In this document: positions 53,780-62,461 of the stretch, in pieces
Numbering within the stretch: position 1 is the first letter of the stretch
Layout of the letters: each line of letters opens with the position of its first letter
Source: an uncultured Croceitalea sp.
GTDB lineage: Bacteria > Bacteroidota > Bacteroidia > Flavobacteriales > Flavobacteriaceae
NCBI GenBank assembly: GCA_947499565.1
Contig: CANMOV010000003.1
Coordinates: 372,001-436,000, forward strand
DNA length: 64,000 nucleotides
Reading direction: 5' to 3'
Program-made: the position numbers and the translations under genes
The notes under the pieces: generated by a model
What the model was told of the DNA's origin: nothing
What the model saw: the letters and a program-made list of their open reading frames with translations, nothing else
Databases searched by the model: none

Positions 53780-54102
53780 ACTCATTATGAAGTTGCCAAA
53801 ACACTCCAAATTTCATTGATACATAATATTTAGAGAAAATCAGATTATTAGAAATAGTATATAAACCCATTTAGCATTAATTGAAATCAAAATACTATAA
53901 GAAACAGAATATGAGTATCGAACCATCCCATAAAAGGTGAATTAACGAAACTATTAAAAGAGACCTAGAAAAGGACACATCAATTATCCAGAAATTGATT
54001 TTGTCAAACTGTCCCTAAAAATTGCCGTTTTCTTGGAAATAATTATCCAAAGCTAGTCCATTACTTTTATCGTAACTGTTTTGAGCCTTCCTTTGAGAAC
54101 AT
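53780..54102. other. Gap inside the island edge, no intact gene
   Basis: About 320 AT-rich bases without a usable frame. Short coding-like pieces on the minus strand (around 54020-54100, for example ALDNYFQENGNF then stop) hint at gene remnants, but none can be assigned. No integrase is readable here, where one would be expected. Confidence 0.35.
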
Positions 54103-54777
54103 TTAGATAAAATGAGCAATTGAAATACCCAAGCATATCATTACCAGCTTGGATAAGTTAAACTTATGACCCTCACTACTCTCAAACAAAATAGTTGTAG
54201 CAATATGGAGAAAAATACCAATAACGATAGCGTTTACAACATCGATATAATCCGTAGCCAAAATAGTATTGTTAGAGATGTAAGTACCCAAAGGGGTCAT
54301 TACTGCAAATACAACCAAAAAACCAATGATTTGCACTTTACTATAGTTAGATTGAAATAAAAATGAAGTTATTAACGCAGCAATAGGAATTTTATGAATC
54401 AATACACCATATACCATGTCGTTATGTTCATGTATAGGAAACCCTTCTAAAAAACTATGGATACAAAGACTGATAAATAATACCAATTGAAACTTTTTAT
54501 CATCATTATCTATGTCTGGATGACCATGCTCAGCTCCTTTAGAAAAAAATTCTAAAACAATTTGCATTACAATACCTAACATGATGAATAAACCAGTTTG
54601 CTTAGGTTCTAAATGATGATACACTTCTGGCAATAATTCAAAAAGCGCTAATGCCAATAGAAATGCACCACTAAATGATAATAGGAGTTTTGTCCCTATT
54701 GATTTTTGTTTTTTGGTGATAAAGGCAATAATAACACCAATGAAAATGGCAATAACTGGAAGCAAATACTTATTCAT
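54103..54777 (-). CDS. ZIP-family metal transporter
   Basis: The start at 54777 (MNKYLLPVIAIFIGVIIAF) gives 224 residues; the frame extends eight codons further. About seven or eight membrane segments are seen. The metal-site helices are HSFLEGFPIHEHND (about 123-136) and VLIHKIPIAALITSF (about 142-156), with the His and Glu of ZIP binuclear centres. A His-rich loop (GAEHGHPD) precedes them. It should import zinc or another divalent metal. It is 33 bases downstream of the zinc alcohol dehydrogenase. Confidence 0.85.
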   Translation of the reverse strand: MNKYLLPVIAIFIGVIIAFITKKQKSIGTKLLLSFSGAFLLALALFELLPEVYHHLEPKQTGLFIMLGIVMQIVLEFFSKGAEHGHPDIDNDDKKFQLVLFISLCIHSFLEGFPIHEHNDMVYGVLIHKIPIAALITSFLFQSNYSKVQIIGFLVVFAVMTPLGTYISNNTILATDYIDVVNAIVIGIFLHIATTILFESSEGHKFNLSKLVMICLGISIAHFI

Positions 54778-54834
54778 AAGGATACTACTTAAAAATCTCA
54801 ATCAAACGTTCAGGCGATAAATGTGTTAAAAGGA

Positions 54835-55914
54835 TTAAGGACGTAAAGCCACTTTAAGCGTTCCAGAGGAACGATCCCGCATTAAATCATATCCTTTTTC
54901 TGCCTCTGACAAAGGTAAAATGTCAGTAAAGATTTTACTAGGGTCAATCACTCCTCTTTCTACTATAGGAAGTAATTTTTCCATATAGGCAGCTACGTTT
55001 ACGACACCAGCGTGAATAGTGATATTTCTAAACAATGCAGACGAATAAGGTTGTTCTACTGGTTCATAAAGATGGCCAAATCCTAGAACACTTATTGATG
55101 CTCCGGCCTGAGTCATTTCCATCCCTTGTGCAATCGCTGTCTTATTACCGACAGAATCGATAACCGAATTTGCACCTCTACCTTCAGTAAGTGATTTTAC
55201 GAAAGCTACAGGGTCTTCGTTTTTAGAGTTCACTACATGAGTAGCTCCAATAGTTTTTGCCAATTCTAATCTATCATCGTGACGTCCTACCAAAATAATA
55301 GTAGACGGACCGAATAACGTAGCAGCCATTACTGCACTTAAACCTACTGCACCATCACCAATAACCACAACAGTTTCACCTGTCATGATATTTGCATTTA
55401 ATGCGCCGTGATATCCGGTAGCAAAATTGTCTCCTAAAGGAAGTACTTTCGTATCATGCTCATCTCCAGTTAAACCTTCAGGAAGTTTAAATAGTGTAGA
55501 ATCAGCATAAGGAACACGAATAAATTCAGCCTGACCTCCTTGAATATCATCACCGCCATGCTCGGCAAAAAGTGGTGTTCCAAATAAACCACCATGCTCA
55601 CATGCCGATGGCAAATCACGTTTACAATAATAACATCCACCGTCAACAAACATGGCAGAAGCGACTACTCTGTCTCCGACTTTTAAGTTGCGTATGTCCT
55701 TACCTACTTGGTCTACGACACCCACAAACTCATGCCCTATTCGCATTCCTTCAAACAAGCCCATTTCTGGTCCGTTTTGGGTGAACTCTAAATCCGCTCC
55801 GCAAACACCTGCAAGAGTGATACGAACGATGACATCATTATCTTTTACTAATTGAGGTTTTGGTATGTCTACGACCTCGATTTTTGCTCTTTCTTTATAT
55901 ACTACCGCTTTCAT
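54835..55914 (-). CDS. Zinc-dependent alcohol dehydrogenase (MDR family)
   Basis: The 359-residue protein has the catalytic zinc Cys in GVCGADLEF, His-Glu in RIGHEFVG, and NAD(P)-binding GDGAVGLSA (about 185-193). The structural-zinc loop shows only three cysteines (GGCYYCKRDLPSACEHG), one fewer than the usual four. The core matches Tdh/sorbitol-dehydrogenase-like enzymes; substrate unknown. The ZIP transporter gene follows on the same strand. Confidence 0.88.
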   Translation of the reverse strand: MKAVVYKERAKIEVVDIPKPQLVKDNDVIVRITLAGVCGADLEFTQNGPEMGLFEGMRIGHEFVGVVDQVGKDIRNLKVGDRVVASAMFVDGGCYYCKRDLPSACEHGGLFGTPLFAEHGGDDIQGGQAEFIRVPYADSTLFKLPEGLTGDEHDTKVLPLGDNFATGYHGALNANIMTGETVVVIGDGAVGLSAVMAATLFGPSTIILVGRHDDRLELAKTIGATHVVNSKNEDPVAFVKSLTEGRGANSVIDSVGNKTAIAQGMEMTQAGASISVLGFGHLYEPVEQPYSSALFRNITIHAGVVNVAAYMEKLLPIVERGVIDPSKIFTDILPLSEAEKGYDLMRDRSSGTLKVALRP

Positions 55915-56062
55915 AATTAATTATTTACGCTGTTTTTAATTTATTTTACTGTGTTTATTTATTTAATTTTTTCTCTGATTAGGAGTTGTAAATCGATATT
56001 GCAACAACCAAATTTGCGTCGAGCTTATCCTATATTGTAGTATCGAGATACAGCTTTGACTA

Positions 56063-56848
56063 CTACTTTGAAATATTCTCTAAATTGTAACCATTATTGA
56101 ACTTCACATTCTTGGTGTACTGCTCGGTCCATGGTCCTTCTTTCTTGTTTCCGTCCCAATCTGCAGGAGCGTACTTGCGATAGGTAGATATATAGATCCC
56201 ATCAATTTTTTCATACTTCACCTTCATTATACTGGGTTCCGTAACACCGAATCCGGTTGCATTGTATAAAAACTGGTCGATTCTATTTGTTTCAGGATTG
56301 ATGTATAGGATGTACTTATCATCGCTTGATTCACCGATGTTTTCGCCAAAGGTCATCTCAACAATTTTATAGGTTGTTCCATCGACATCTCTAGCCGGTA
56401 ACATTTTATGATTTACACCTGGGTCAGCTAGTTTGAACATCATGGTAAACCAGTAATAGTTGGTTTTTCTAAGAATATGGCCATAGAACGCTGGTTGTTG
56501 CTCAGCAATAACTTTTCCATCCATTGTAGAAACTGATTTGTTACCATCAAAGAACTGTGTATAGGTTTTACCTGGCATTTGTGGTATGGCATACACCTCT
56601 CTTTTGGTATATTCAGCGAAGGAAACTTCTCCATCAAAAATGTACCGCTCTTTAGATACATCTTCTATGTTATTATCCTTTACCATAAAACTGTAGTCAT
56701 AGGATACATCCTTTAATTTATGCAGGCCATCTTTGCCACCATTCGCTTCAACTACTTTCCTGATGAGTTGTTTTGCTTCTTGAGCTTCCACAGTAATTGT
56801 AGCCGCAATTAGAATAAATGGAAGGATTTTTGAAATTAATTTTTTCAT
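56063..56848 (-). CDS. Exported protein, DUF6503-like
   Basis: The start at 56848 (MKKLISKILPFILIAATITVEAQ) gives 261 residues with a clean signal peptide; the frame reads on to 56905 inside the previous gene. The mature domain has YDYSFMVKDN, a long beta-rich region with YIFDGEVSFAEYTKRE, and ends WTEQYTKNVKFNNGY. This pattern is seen in periplasmic proteins of Bacteroidota labelled DUF6503 or LolA-like. It may bind lipid; that is inference. It is 31 bases after the peroxiredoxin-like gene. Confidence 0.65.
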   Translation of the reverse strand: MKKLISKILPFILIAATITVEAQEAKQLIRKVVEANGGKDGLHKLKDVSYDYSFMVKDNNIEDVSKERYIFDGEVSFAEYTKREVYAIPQMPGKTYTQFFDGNKSVSTMDGKVIAEQQPAFYGHILRKTNYYWFTMMFKLADPGVNHKMLPARDVDGTTYKIVEMTFGENIGESSDDKYILYINPETNRIDQFLYNATGFGVTEPSIMKVKYEKIDGIYISTYRKYAPADWDGNKKEGPWTEQYTKNVKFNNGYNLENISK

Positions 56849-56879
56849 GATAAATTGTTTTAAACTGTTTTTAGAATTA

Positions 56880-57551
56880 TTAGGATTTATTTTTATGTAA
56901 TGCATTTATAATTTCGGATGATTCTACACGATTTCTATAATCGCCTCCCTCGGTCTTTGCAAAGGAAATGGTACCATCTTTTTCGATGATGAAAGTAGCC
57001 GGTATGGGTAGTTCACTTGCTTCATCACTATAATAACTATCATAATCAGTCCCTAACTCGGTCATTTTGGTTAAAGACTTTTCGGGTATCTTATGAATGG
57101 TCGTGAATTCTTTGGACACGATATTCCCATTATCGCTCAAGATTTCAAACTGTACATTATTTTTCTCTTTAATGTTTAAAGATTCTTCTGGCGTTTGAGG
57201 AGAAATAGCGAGTATAGTAGCTCCTGCTTTCTGTATTTCAGGAAGTGCTGTTTCATAATGACTTAGCATTAAATTGCAGTATGGACACCAAGTACCTTTA
57301 TAAAAGGTAAGAACCACCTTTTTTGTTTTTAATACATCATAAAGATTTACCGGTTCATTACCCGTATTTAGTAACCTAAAATTCGGCGCTTTGTCTCCAA
57401 CCTTACGTTTTAAAATAAACGTATGTTCTTTATTTAGTTCTTCGGCATCTGAATTAAAAACACCAAACGCATTCGGAGAAATCAACTCTGAGAGTTGTTT
57501 TTTCAATGCTTTTGACCCTTCTTTATAAGAAGAGATTTTTGTCTTTTTCAT
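56880..57551 (-). CDS. Peroxiredoxin-like (AhpC/TSA) protein
   Basis: The start at 57551 (MKKTKISSYKEGSKALKKQ) gives 223 residues; a TTG/ATG extension is less likely. The active site is VLTFYKGTWCPYCNLMLSHYE (about 92-112): the peroxidatic Thr/Cys with a CxxC. Peroxiredoxin-like proteins of this type reduce peroxides with thiols. No signal peptide is evident, so it is cytosolic. The FNR-type palindrome at 57712 lies in its upstream region and a Crp/Fnr gene is next. Confidence 0.86.
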   Translation of the reverse strand: MKKTKISSYKEGSKALKKQLSELISPNAFGVFNSDAEELNKEHTFILKRKVGDKAPNFRLLNTGNEPVNLYDVLKTKKVVLTFYKGTWCPYCNLMLSHYETALPEIQKAGATILAISPQTPEESLNIKEKNNVQFEILSDNGNIVSKEFTTIHKIPEKSLTKMTELGTDYDSYYSDEASELPIPATFIIEKDGTISFAKTEGGDYRNRVESSEIINALHKNKS

Positions 57552-57652
57552 AACTACTAACTTTGTATTAAACAAGGACATAGGGTTTAAAAATTTCCTA
57601 TGTTTTTAGTGTCTATTTATTTGCTATTCATAGACATGACAAAGTTGAGTCA

Positions 57653-57667
57653 TATGCGCAGCGCATA
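57653..57667. promoter_or_regulatory. 15-bp palindrome upstream of the peroxiredoxin-like gene
   Basis: TATGCGC, A, GCGCATA is a perfect inverted repeat about 100 bases before the start at 57551. It has no T-run, so it looks like a protein-binding site rather than a terminator. Confidence 0.4.
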
Positions 57668-57711
57668 ATATGACCTGTGTTAAGAAAAGCGATTGACACG
57701 CATCAAGGTGT

Positions 57712-57733
57712 AATCTTGATGCATATCAAGATT
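57712..57733. promoter_or_regulatory. FNR-type operator (TTGAT-N4-ATCAA in a 22-bp palindrome)
   Basis: AATCTTGAT, GCAT, ATCAAGATT: nine-base arms around four bases, holding the FNR consensus TTGATnnnnATCAA at 57716-57729. It touches the stop codon of the Crp/Fnr gene and lies 161 bases upstream of the peroxiredoxin-like start. A second pair GCATCAAG/CTTGATGC (57700-57722) overlaps it. No T-run follows, so a terminator is less likely. Confidence 0.6.
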
Positions 57734-58308
57734 TATGATTTCGAACGGATTCTACTAATAGATTCAGCAGAAATGCCCAAGTAGGATGCTAAAACATACT
57801 GTGGCACTCTATTAGCGATTTGAGGATATTTATTAACATAGTCCCAATAGCGTTCTTCGGAAGTTTTACTGATATTGGTAATGACCCTCTCATTAGCATA
57901 GGACAAGGCTTTCTCTATAAAAAGCCTAAAGTACTGACTTAAGGCGTGTATTTTTTCACAGAGTTCCTCTACATCATCATATTTCATTTGTATAATTACG
58001 GAGTCTTCTAACGCTTCTGCGAAATATTTAGCAGGTGTTCTATTTAAATAACTGGAAAAGTCTGTAAAGAACCAGTCTTCTACTCCAATACTTACCGTAT
58101 GTTCTTTTCCAACGTCATCTAAATAAAAAACGCGTACCGCACCTTTTACGATATAGTTTCGATACTCAGATACAAAACCTGGCTGAATGATAAATTGTCT
58201 TTTTTTTACCCTAGTAATTTTTAAGATGGAAATAAACTCCGCAATTTCACTGTCTGATAATTCAACATATCTAGCTATGTGGTCCAATATCTCTTTGTAT
58301 CTACTCAT
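57733..58308 (-). CDS. Crp/Fnr-family transcriptional regulator
   Basis: The 191-residue protein has an N-terminal cyclic-nucleotide-like domain (about 10-120, FIIQPGFVSEYRNYIVKGAVRVFYLDDVGKEHTV) and a C-terminal winged HTH (VPQYVLASYLGISAESISRIRSK, about 168-190). No Cys cluster for an iron-sulfur centre is seen, so oxygen sensing like FNR is unlikely. A matching operator just downstream suggests that it controls the peroxiredoxin-like unit. Confidence 0.87.
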   Translation of the reverse strand: MSRYKEILDHIARYVELSDSEIAEFISILKITRVKKRQFIIQPGFVSEYRNYIVKGAVRVFYLDDVGKEHTVSIGVEDWFFTDFSSYLNRTPAKYFAEALEDSVIIQMKYDDVEELCEKIHALSQYFRLFIEKALSYANERVITNISKTSEERYWDYVNKYPQIANRVPQYVLASYLGISAESISRIRSKS

Positions 58309-58425
58309 CGATTTATCTTTTTTTTACTCATAATCTAGAGCTGAGCTGAAGCTCATTTCGGTGATTCATTCAAGAAACAATCCGGTCAAAGCTGAAGATA
58401 ACCTTTTTCAACAAAAGGTCTCTGT

Positions 58426-59748
58426 TCAATCGTTGCGACCAGCTAAATATGTGGTCATACGTTCCATCGCAACTTGTAAATGGGCAAAAGGTATGGCCGT
58501 AAAAACTATTCTGAAGAGTCCCTTTTTCTGGTGCCCGAATCCCTCTCCTGGGGTCAAGAGTACTCCAGAATTGCGATAAATTTCCAACCAAAGCTGCTCT
58601 TGTCCCTTATCGGTATCCTCGACCAGGTATTTGGAAAAATCCGCCCAAACGAAAAAACTTCCTTCACTAGGTATATATGGAATTTCATTTTCCTTTAAAT
58701 GTGTTACTAATAACGTAAAGCTTTTGGTAAGACGTTGTTGATTCTCCAAAATATAAGCATCGATAAAATGTGTATCCTTTAACAACTCTCCGAGCGCCCA
58801 TTGGGTGATGTTGGAGACCAGGTGCGGAACATTAGCATTCGCAAAGCCATTCATAAAGTCCTTGTTCAAGGAATGTACGACGCCTACCCGCAAACCGGAC
58901 ATGGAAAAATCCTTGGAAAAAGCATACCATAAATGCAGGAAATCACTATTCAGTTCATGCATTATCTTGGCAAATGAGGTATAACTTCTTTCTGCGGGAT
59001 AATCGGCTTTAAGCTTCTCGTCTCGAATGTCTATAAGTGAAAGCCCATAGATTTCATTAACGACCATATGGACATTGCGTTGAATGCACCACTGCGCCAA
59101 TGCTCTCAGTTCCTTTTCGGTGTACCTGCCTCCGGTTGGGTTGTCAGGTGAAGTAATCAATAATATTTTAAAAACCTTTCCTTGATTGTTTAGCTCGTTC
59201 AAAGTGATATCCAACAATGCGGTCGTCACGGGTGCCTCCGAACCATAGTCCTCGAGATTGTGATGTGTTTGAAGGTCATAGCGTTCCATTCCGCTTTTAA
59301 TACCCATGTCGTTAGTGTACATTGTATATGATGGTGCCGGAATAACAACCACATCACCTGGGTTGGCAATAACAAAGGAACTGACCTCGATAATCGCAGA
59401 AGCTCCTGCGGATAAACCAATGATGTCTGGAGCAATTGGAACCTTACAAAGATATTGTTCCATAAAATTCGCAACTGTCTTTCTTACATCTATATTTCCT
59501 AACAGGTCAGTGTATTTGAGCGTCCATTCTGGAATTTCGTTCTTTTTGATGATAGTGCTTAACTTTTCCCTTATTTCAGAGGTCATCAATTGGTTCTCGG
59601 CAATATTTAAGGGAAATGCCCCATCTGGATTTTCTTGGGGGGAATAAAGGTTTTGGACAGCCTCCATGAAAATTTCAAAATCAATCCGTGCGGGATTCGA
59701 GGCTAACTTGTTTCCTCTGTTTGATAAACTTGATATGATATTATGCAT
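58426..59748 (-). CDS. Aminotransferase class I/II (PLP-dependent)
   Basis: The 440-residue protein has SAGASAIIEVSSFVIANPGDVVVIPAPSY (about 112-140), TSPDNPTGG (about 199-207) and the probable PLP lysine in WYAFSKDFSMSGLRVG (about 281-296). The layout resembles ACC-synthase-like class I enzymes. It transfers amino groups or performs a related PLP reaction; substrate unknown. Its DNA is visibly richer in G+C than the flanks at 52 kb or 62 kb, suggesting recent transfer. Confidence 0.85.
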   Translation of the reverse strand: MHNIISSLSNRGNKLASNPARIDFEIFMEAVQNLYSPQENPDGAFPLNIAENQLMTSEIREKLSTIIKKNEIPEWTLKYTDLLGNIDVRKTVANFMEQYLCKVPIAPDIIGLSAGASAIIEVSSFVIANPGDVVVIPAPSYTMYTNDMGIKSGMERYDLQTHHNLEDYGSEAPVTTALLDITLNELNNQGKVFKILLITSPDNPTGGRYTEKELRALAQWCIQRNVHMVVNEIYGLSLIDIRDEKLKADYPAERSYTSFAKIMHELNSDFLHLWYAFSKDFSMSGLRVGVVHSLNKDFMNGFANANVPHLVSNITQWALGELLKDTHFIDAYILENQQRLTKSFTLLVTHLKENEIPYIPSEGSFFVWADFSKYLVEDTDKGQEQLWLEIYRNSGVLLTPGEGFGHQKKGLFRIVFTAIPFAHLQVAMERMTTYLAGRND

Positions 59749-59833
59749 TGTAGTGCTAGGTTTTAAACTTGATTTTAAATTTACGATTTAGCTTTATGAT
59801 TTTTATGGATGTGGCGATACACCCATTTGAAAA

Positions 59834-59868
59834 CAAAAAGCCCGAACAACAAATACTGTCGCTCAGGC
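59834..59868 (-). terminator. Intrinsic terminator after the exported NTF2-like gene
   Basis: GCCTGAGC and GTTCGGGC pair with G-U wobbles on the minus strand, followed by TTTTTG. It lies just after the stop at 59901 and ends the unit before the aminotransferase gene. Confidence 0.6.
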
Positions 59869-59900
59869 CTCTATCTATTTAAGGTTTATGATATCCTTCA

Positions 59901-60344
59901 TTAATTACGGGAGTGTGAATCATAGACCTTGCCACTGATTTTCCATTTTCCATCCTCTTTGTAAAGGACAAAGAAATCTGTGAAGCGAAATCCACCCCAA
60001 TCCTGAAATTCTACTTTTGCCGCAGCAGCAGGTCCTGAAACATCGACCCAGACTATATGATGCTTTACGTTTTTAGAAGGGCCACCTTCATCGACAATAC
60101 CTTCAAACTGGTCTGCGGTCACATTATAGACTTCCCCATCTACCGAACCGACCACATGGGCATGTCCATAAAATGCGGAACGGCTCAATTTTCCATCTCC
60201 GGTCTTCGCGCTTTCGATATATGGCTGTAAAGCCTCTACTACTTCTTGGTACGCATCAAAGCTCTTTTTGTCCTGATCGGTTTCCTTCTGCGCGAACCCA
60301 TTAAGGGCGATAAGGGAAAACAATACTACACTTAGTGTCTTCAT
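59901..60344 (-). CDS. NTF2-like protein, exported copy
   Basis: The 147-residue protein has a signal peptide (about 1-18, ending NGFAQ) and an NTF2-like fold of the lumazine-binding-like type (PF12893-like): AFYGHAHVVGSVDGEVYN, AKVEFQDWGGFRFTDFFVLYKEDGKWKISGKVYDSH. It is closely related to the adjacent gene, plainly a tandem duplicate. The signal peptide is the main difference, so this copy works outside the cytoplasm. Function unknown; NTF2 folds are small-molecule binders or enzymes. Confidence 0.82.
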   Translation of the reverse strand: MKTLSVVLFSLIALNGFAQKETDQDKKSFDAYQEVVEALQPYIESAKTGDGKLSRSAFYGHAHVVGSVDGEVYNVTADQFEGIVDEGGPSKNVKHHIVWVDVSGPAAAAKVEFQDWGGFRFTDFFVLYKEDGKWKISGKVYDSHSRN

Positions 60345-60368
60345 CTGATTTTTGATTTTATGGATTAA

Positions 60369-60782
60369 TTAATTATTGGCATGTGAATCGTACACTTTGC
60401 CGCTAAGCTTCCATACTCCGTTCTCTTTGTAAAGGACAAAGAAATCAGTAAACCGGAGTCCGCTCCAATCGATGAACTCTACCTTGGCCGCTGCTGCAGG
60501 ACCTGAAATATCAATCCATGCAATATGGCTTTTTACATCCGGAGATGCTCCACCTTCTGTTACCGCTCCCCCAAACTCATCAGCTGTCATGTTGTACAAT
60601 TGTCCACCTATAGAACCTACAATATGAGCATGGTCATAAAATGCCGTACGGCTTGATTTTCCATCTCCTGTTTTTGCACTATCGATATAGATTTGCAATG
60701 CTTTTTTTACTTCTTCGTATTCATTGAAGTTTTGAACTTCGTCTGCTCTAGTTTCCTTTGTCAATTTTGTTATTGTTTCCAT
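60369..60782 (-). CDS. NTF2-like protein, cytosolic copy
   Basis: The 137-residue protein aligns with the gene at 59901 along the whole mature part (AFYDHAHIVGSIGGQLYN; ISGPAAAAKVEF; LRFTDFFVLYKENGVWKLSGKVYDSH). Its N-terminus (METITKLTKETRADEVQNFN) is polar with no signal peptide. It is 24 bases upstream of the exported copy and 21 bases from the alcohol dehydrogenase gene, so the three are one unit. Confidence 0.82.
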   Translation of the reverse strand: METITKLTKETRADEVQNFNEYEEVKKALQIYIDSAKTGDGKSSRTAFYDHAHIVGSIGGQLYNMTADEFGGAVTEGGASPDVKSHIAWIDISGPAAAAKVEFIDWSGLRFTDFFVLYKENGVWKLSGKVYDSHANN

Positions 60783-60803
60783 TTCTATTTATTTATAATT
60801 GTA

Positions 60804-61808
60804 TTAATTTTTAAGAACTATTCTAAAACGTGCTTTACCTGCCTCGAGATGCTGCATAGCCTCATTTACTTCTTCCATGGGAAACTCTTCCACTATGGGA
60901 TAGATATCGTGTCTTCTGCAGAATTCTAGCATGGTTTTGGTCAACTCAGGACTTCCAACGGTACTGCCACCAACCGTTTTATCTCCGGCAATTAAACTAA
61001 AAGCTGGAATTGCCATGGGTTCCAATACGGCTCCAACAGTATGTAGTTTTCCTTTTTTTGAAAGGGCCGATAAATAGGCATTCCAATCCAAGCTGGCATT
61101 TGTGGTATTTAGGATAAGTTTGAGTTTTCCTTGTACCGCTTCCAATTCTTTTGGGTCTCTAGAGTTGATGACCTTGGACGCTCCCATAGCTAGTATTTCT
61201 TCTTTTTTGTCAGGATTTGAAGAGAAGGCGATGACCTCACATCCCCAAGCCTTTAAAAACTTCAGTGCTAAATGTCCAAGACCCCCAATACCGATTACTC
61301 CAACAGCGTCCGTAGGTTGTACTCCAGCAATCACAATCGGGTTGAATACCGTGGCGCCCCCACAGAACAATGGGCCTACTTTGCTCGAATCCATTCCTTC
61401 AGGAATTGGGATTGCCCAAGACCAATGTCCGCGTACATGGTCGGCGAATCCGCCCTGTCTGCCAACAATCGTCTGTTCAGCAGTATCGCACATGTTGTGG
61501 TCTCCATTCATACAATTGGAACAGCTCATACAGGAGCCCGAAAACCAACCCATACCCACTGTTTGTCCCACTTTCAGATTTTTCACGGAACTTCCGATAG
61601 CAATAACTTCTCCCACTATTTCGTGTCCGGGAACCAAAGGGTATTCTGTCATGCCCCATTCGTTTTTTATCATGCTCAAATCTGAATGACAAACCCCACA
61701 ATAGGTCACTTTAATATCAACCTCTTCTAACCCAATTTCACCAAGTTCATAGGTGTACGGTGCCAGTTTCCCTTTGGGTTCTCTAACTGCATATGCATGT
61801 ACTTTCAT
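60804..61808 (-). CDS. NAD(P)-dependent alcohol dehydrogenase (YahK/CAD-like)
   Basis: The 334-residue protein has the catalytic zinc Cys in GVCHSDLSM, VPGHEIVGEV (His and Glu), the complete structural-zinc cysteines in GSCMSCSNCMNGDHNMC and the cofactor motif GIGGLGHLA (about 173-181). It fits YahK or cinnamyl-alcohol-dehydrogenase-like aldehyde reductases, NADPH dependent. Its DNA is richer in G+C than the flanks. The TetR operator at 61844 lies 36 bases before the start, so it is the likely target of that regulator. Confidence 0.9.
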   Translation of the reverse strand: MKVHAYAVREPKGKLAPYTYELGEIGLEEVDIKVTYCGVCHSDLSMIKNEWGMTEYPLVPGHEIVGEVIAIGSSVKNLKVGQTVGMGWFSGSCMSCSNCMNGDHNMCDTAEQTIVGRQGGFADHVRGHWSWAIPIPEGMDSSKVGPLFCGGATVFNPIVIAGVQPTDAVGVIGIGGLGHLALKFLKAWGCEVIAFSSNPDKKEEILAMGASKVINSRDPKELEAVQGKLKLILNTTNASLDWNAYLSALSKKGKLHTVGAVLEPMAIPAFSLIAGDKTVGGSTVGSPELTKTMLEFCRRHDIYPIVEEFPMEEVNEAMQHLEAGKARFRIVLKN

Positions 61809-61843
61809 CTTATTTTCATTTATTATATTTGTATTTATTTTAA

Positions 61844-61864
61844 ATATTAGAACGTTCGTATATT
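61844..61864. promoter_or_regulatory. TetR-type operator upstream of the alcohol dehydrogenase gene
   Basis: ATATTAGAAC, GT, TCGTATATT. It agrees at 17 of 21 positions with the site at 62462-62482 before the TetR gene itself. Two like sites at the two ends of the regulator's probable regulon suggest one protein binds both. Confidence 0.55.
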
Positions 61865-61878
61865 AAATTATAAAAAAA

Positions 61879-62457
61879 TTAATTCAAGATTAGATTGGTC
61901 ATATAAGACTGAAATAATTTATATGGTTCAATAGTACGGGAAGCTTTTACTCGTGTTAAAGCACCTTGTCTACTAGACAAAAAGAAAATAGCCATTTCTT
62001 TAGCATTAAAGCTTTTTGAAAAAGAACCCTCTTTTTGACCCTCATTAAAAAACCGTTCGAAAATATCTTGCCATCTATTGTAATTAGTATCACTTATATT
62101 TTGGATAAGAGTATTTTGTCCAGCTATTTCACTTGTTAGGTCACCTATCATACAACCCTCCGTAAAAGCTGTTTGATTTATTCTTTCTATTTCCTCATTA
62201 AAAACAATCTCAAGTCGATTATAGAAAGGCTTACTGTTATCGAATAATAAATGATTAAAATAATTCGCAACTTTTTCTCCATAATGTTCTATTACCTTGG
62301 CTGCAAAGTCTTCCTTACTCTTAAAGTAATAATAGAAAGAGCCACTAGGAATACCTGCATTTTCTAAAAACTCTCTTAGCCCAAGTCCATGATATCCTTT
62401 CTGGCCTAAAATTTTTGAACCAATTTCTAATGCTCTATGTATATTCTCTTTTTTCAT
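61879..62457 (-). CDS. TetR/AcrR-family transcriptional regulator
   Basis: The start at 62457 (MKKENIHRALEIGSKILGQ) gives 192 residues; an extension to 62484 would cover an operator. HTH: GYHGLGLREFLENAGIPSGSFYYYFKSKEDF (about 25-55), the TetR signature. The C-terminal half contains a Cys in TEGCMIGDL, resembling regulators that sense electrophiles or aldehydes (NemR/AcrR type). With an aldehyde reductase next door, control of that gene by reactive carbonyls is plausible. Confidence 0.87.
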   Translation of the reverse strand: MKKENIHRALEIGSKILGQKGYHGLGLREFLENAGIPSGSFYYYFKSKEDFAAKVIEHYGEKVANYFNHLLFDNSKPFYNRLEIVFNEEIERINQTAFTEGCMIGDLTSEIAGQNTLIQNISDTNYNRWQDIFERFFNEGQKEGSFSKSFNAKEMAIFFLSSRQGALTRVKASRTIEPYKLFQSYMTNLILN

Positions 62458-62461
62458 TTTA

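Noticed and set aside
54166-54360. Plus-strand frame inside the ZIP gene
   Set aside because: Mirror frame of a clear membrane transporter with conserved His and Glu motifs on the minus strand.
57700-57733. Terminator of the Crp/Fnr gene
   Set aside because: The palindrome abuts the stop codon but no T-run follows on the minus strand, and it matches the FNR operator consensus exactly. I prefer operator, though some terminator role is not excluded.
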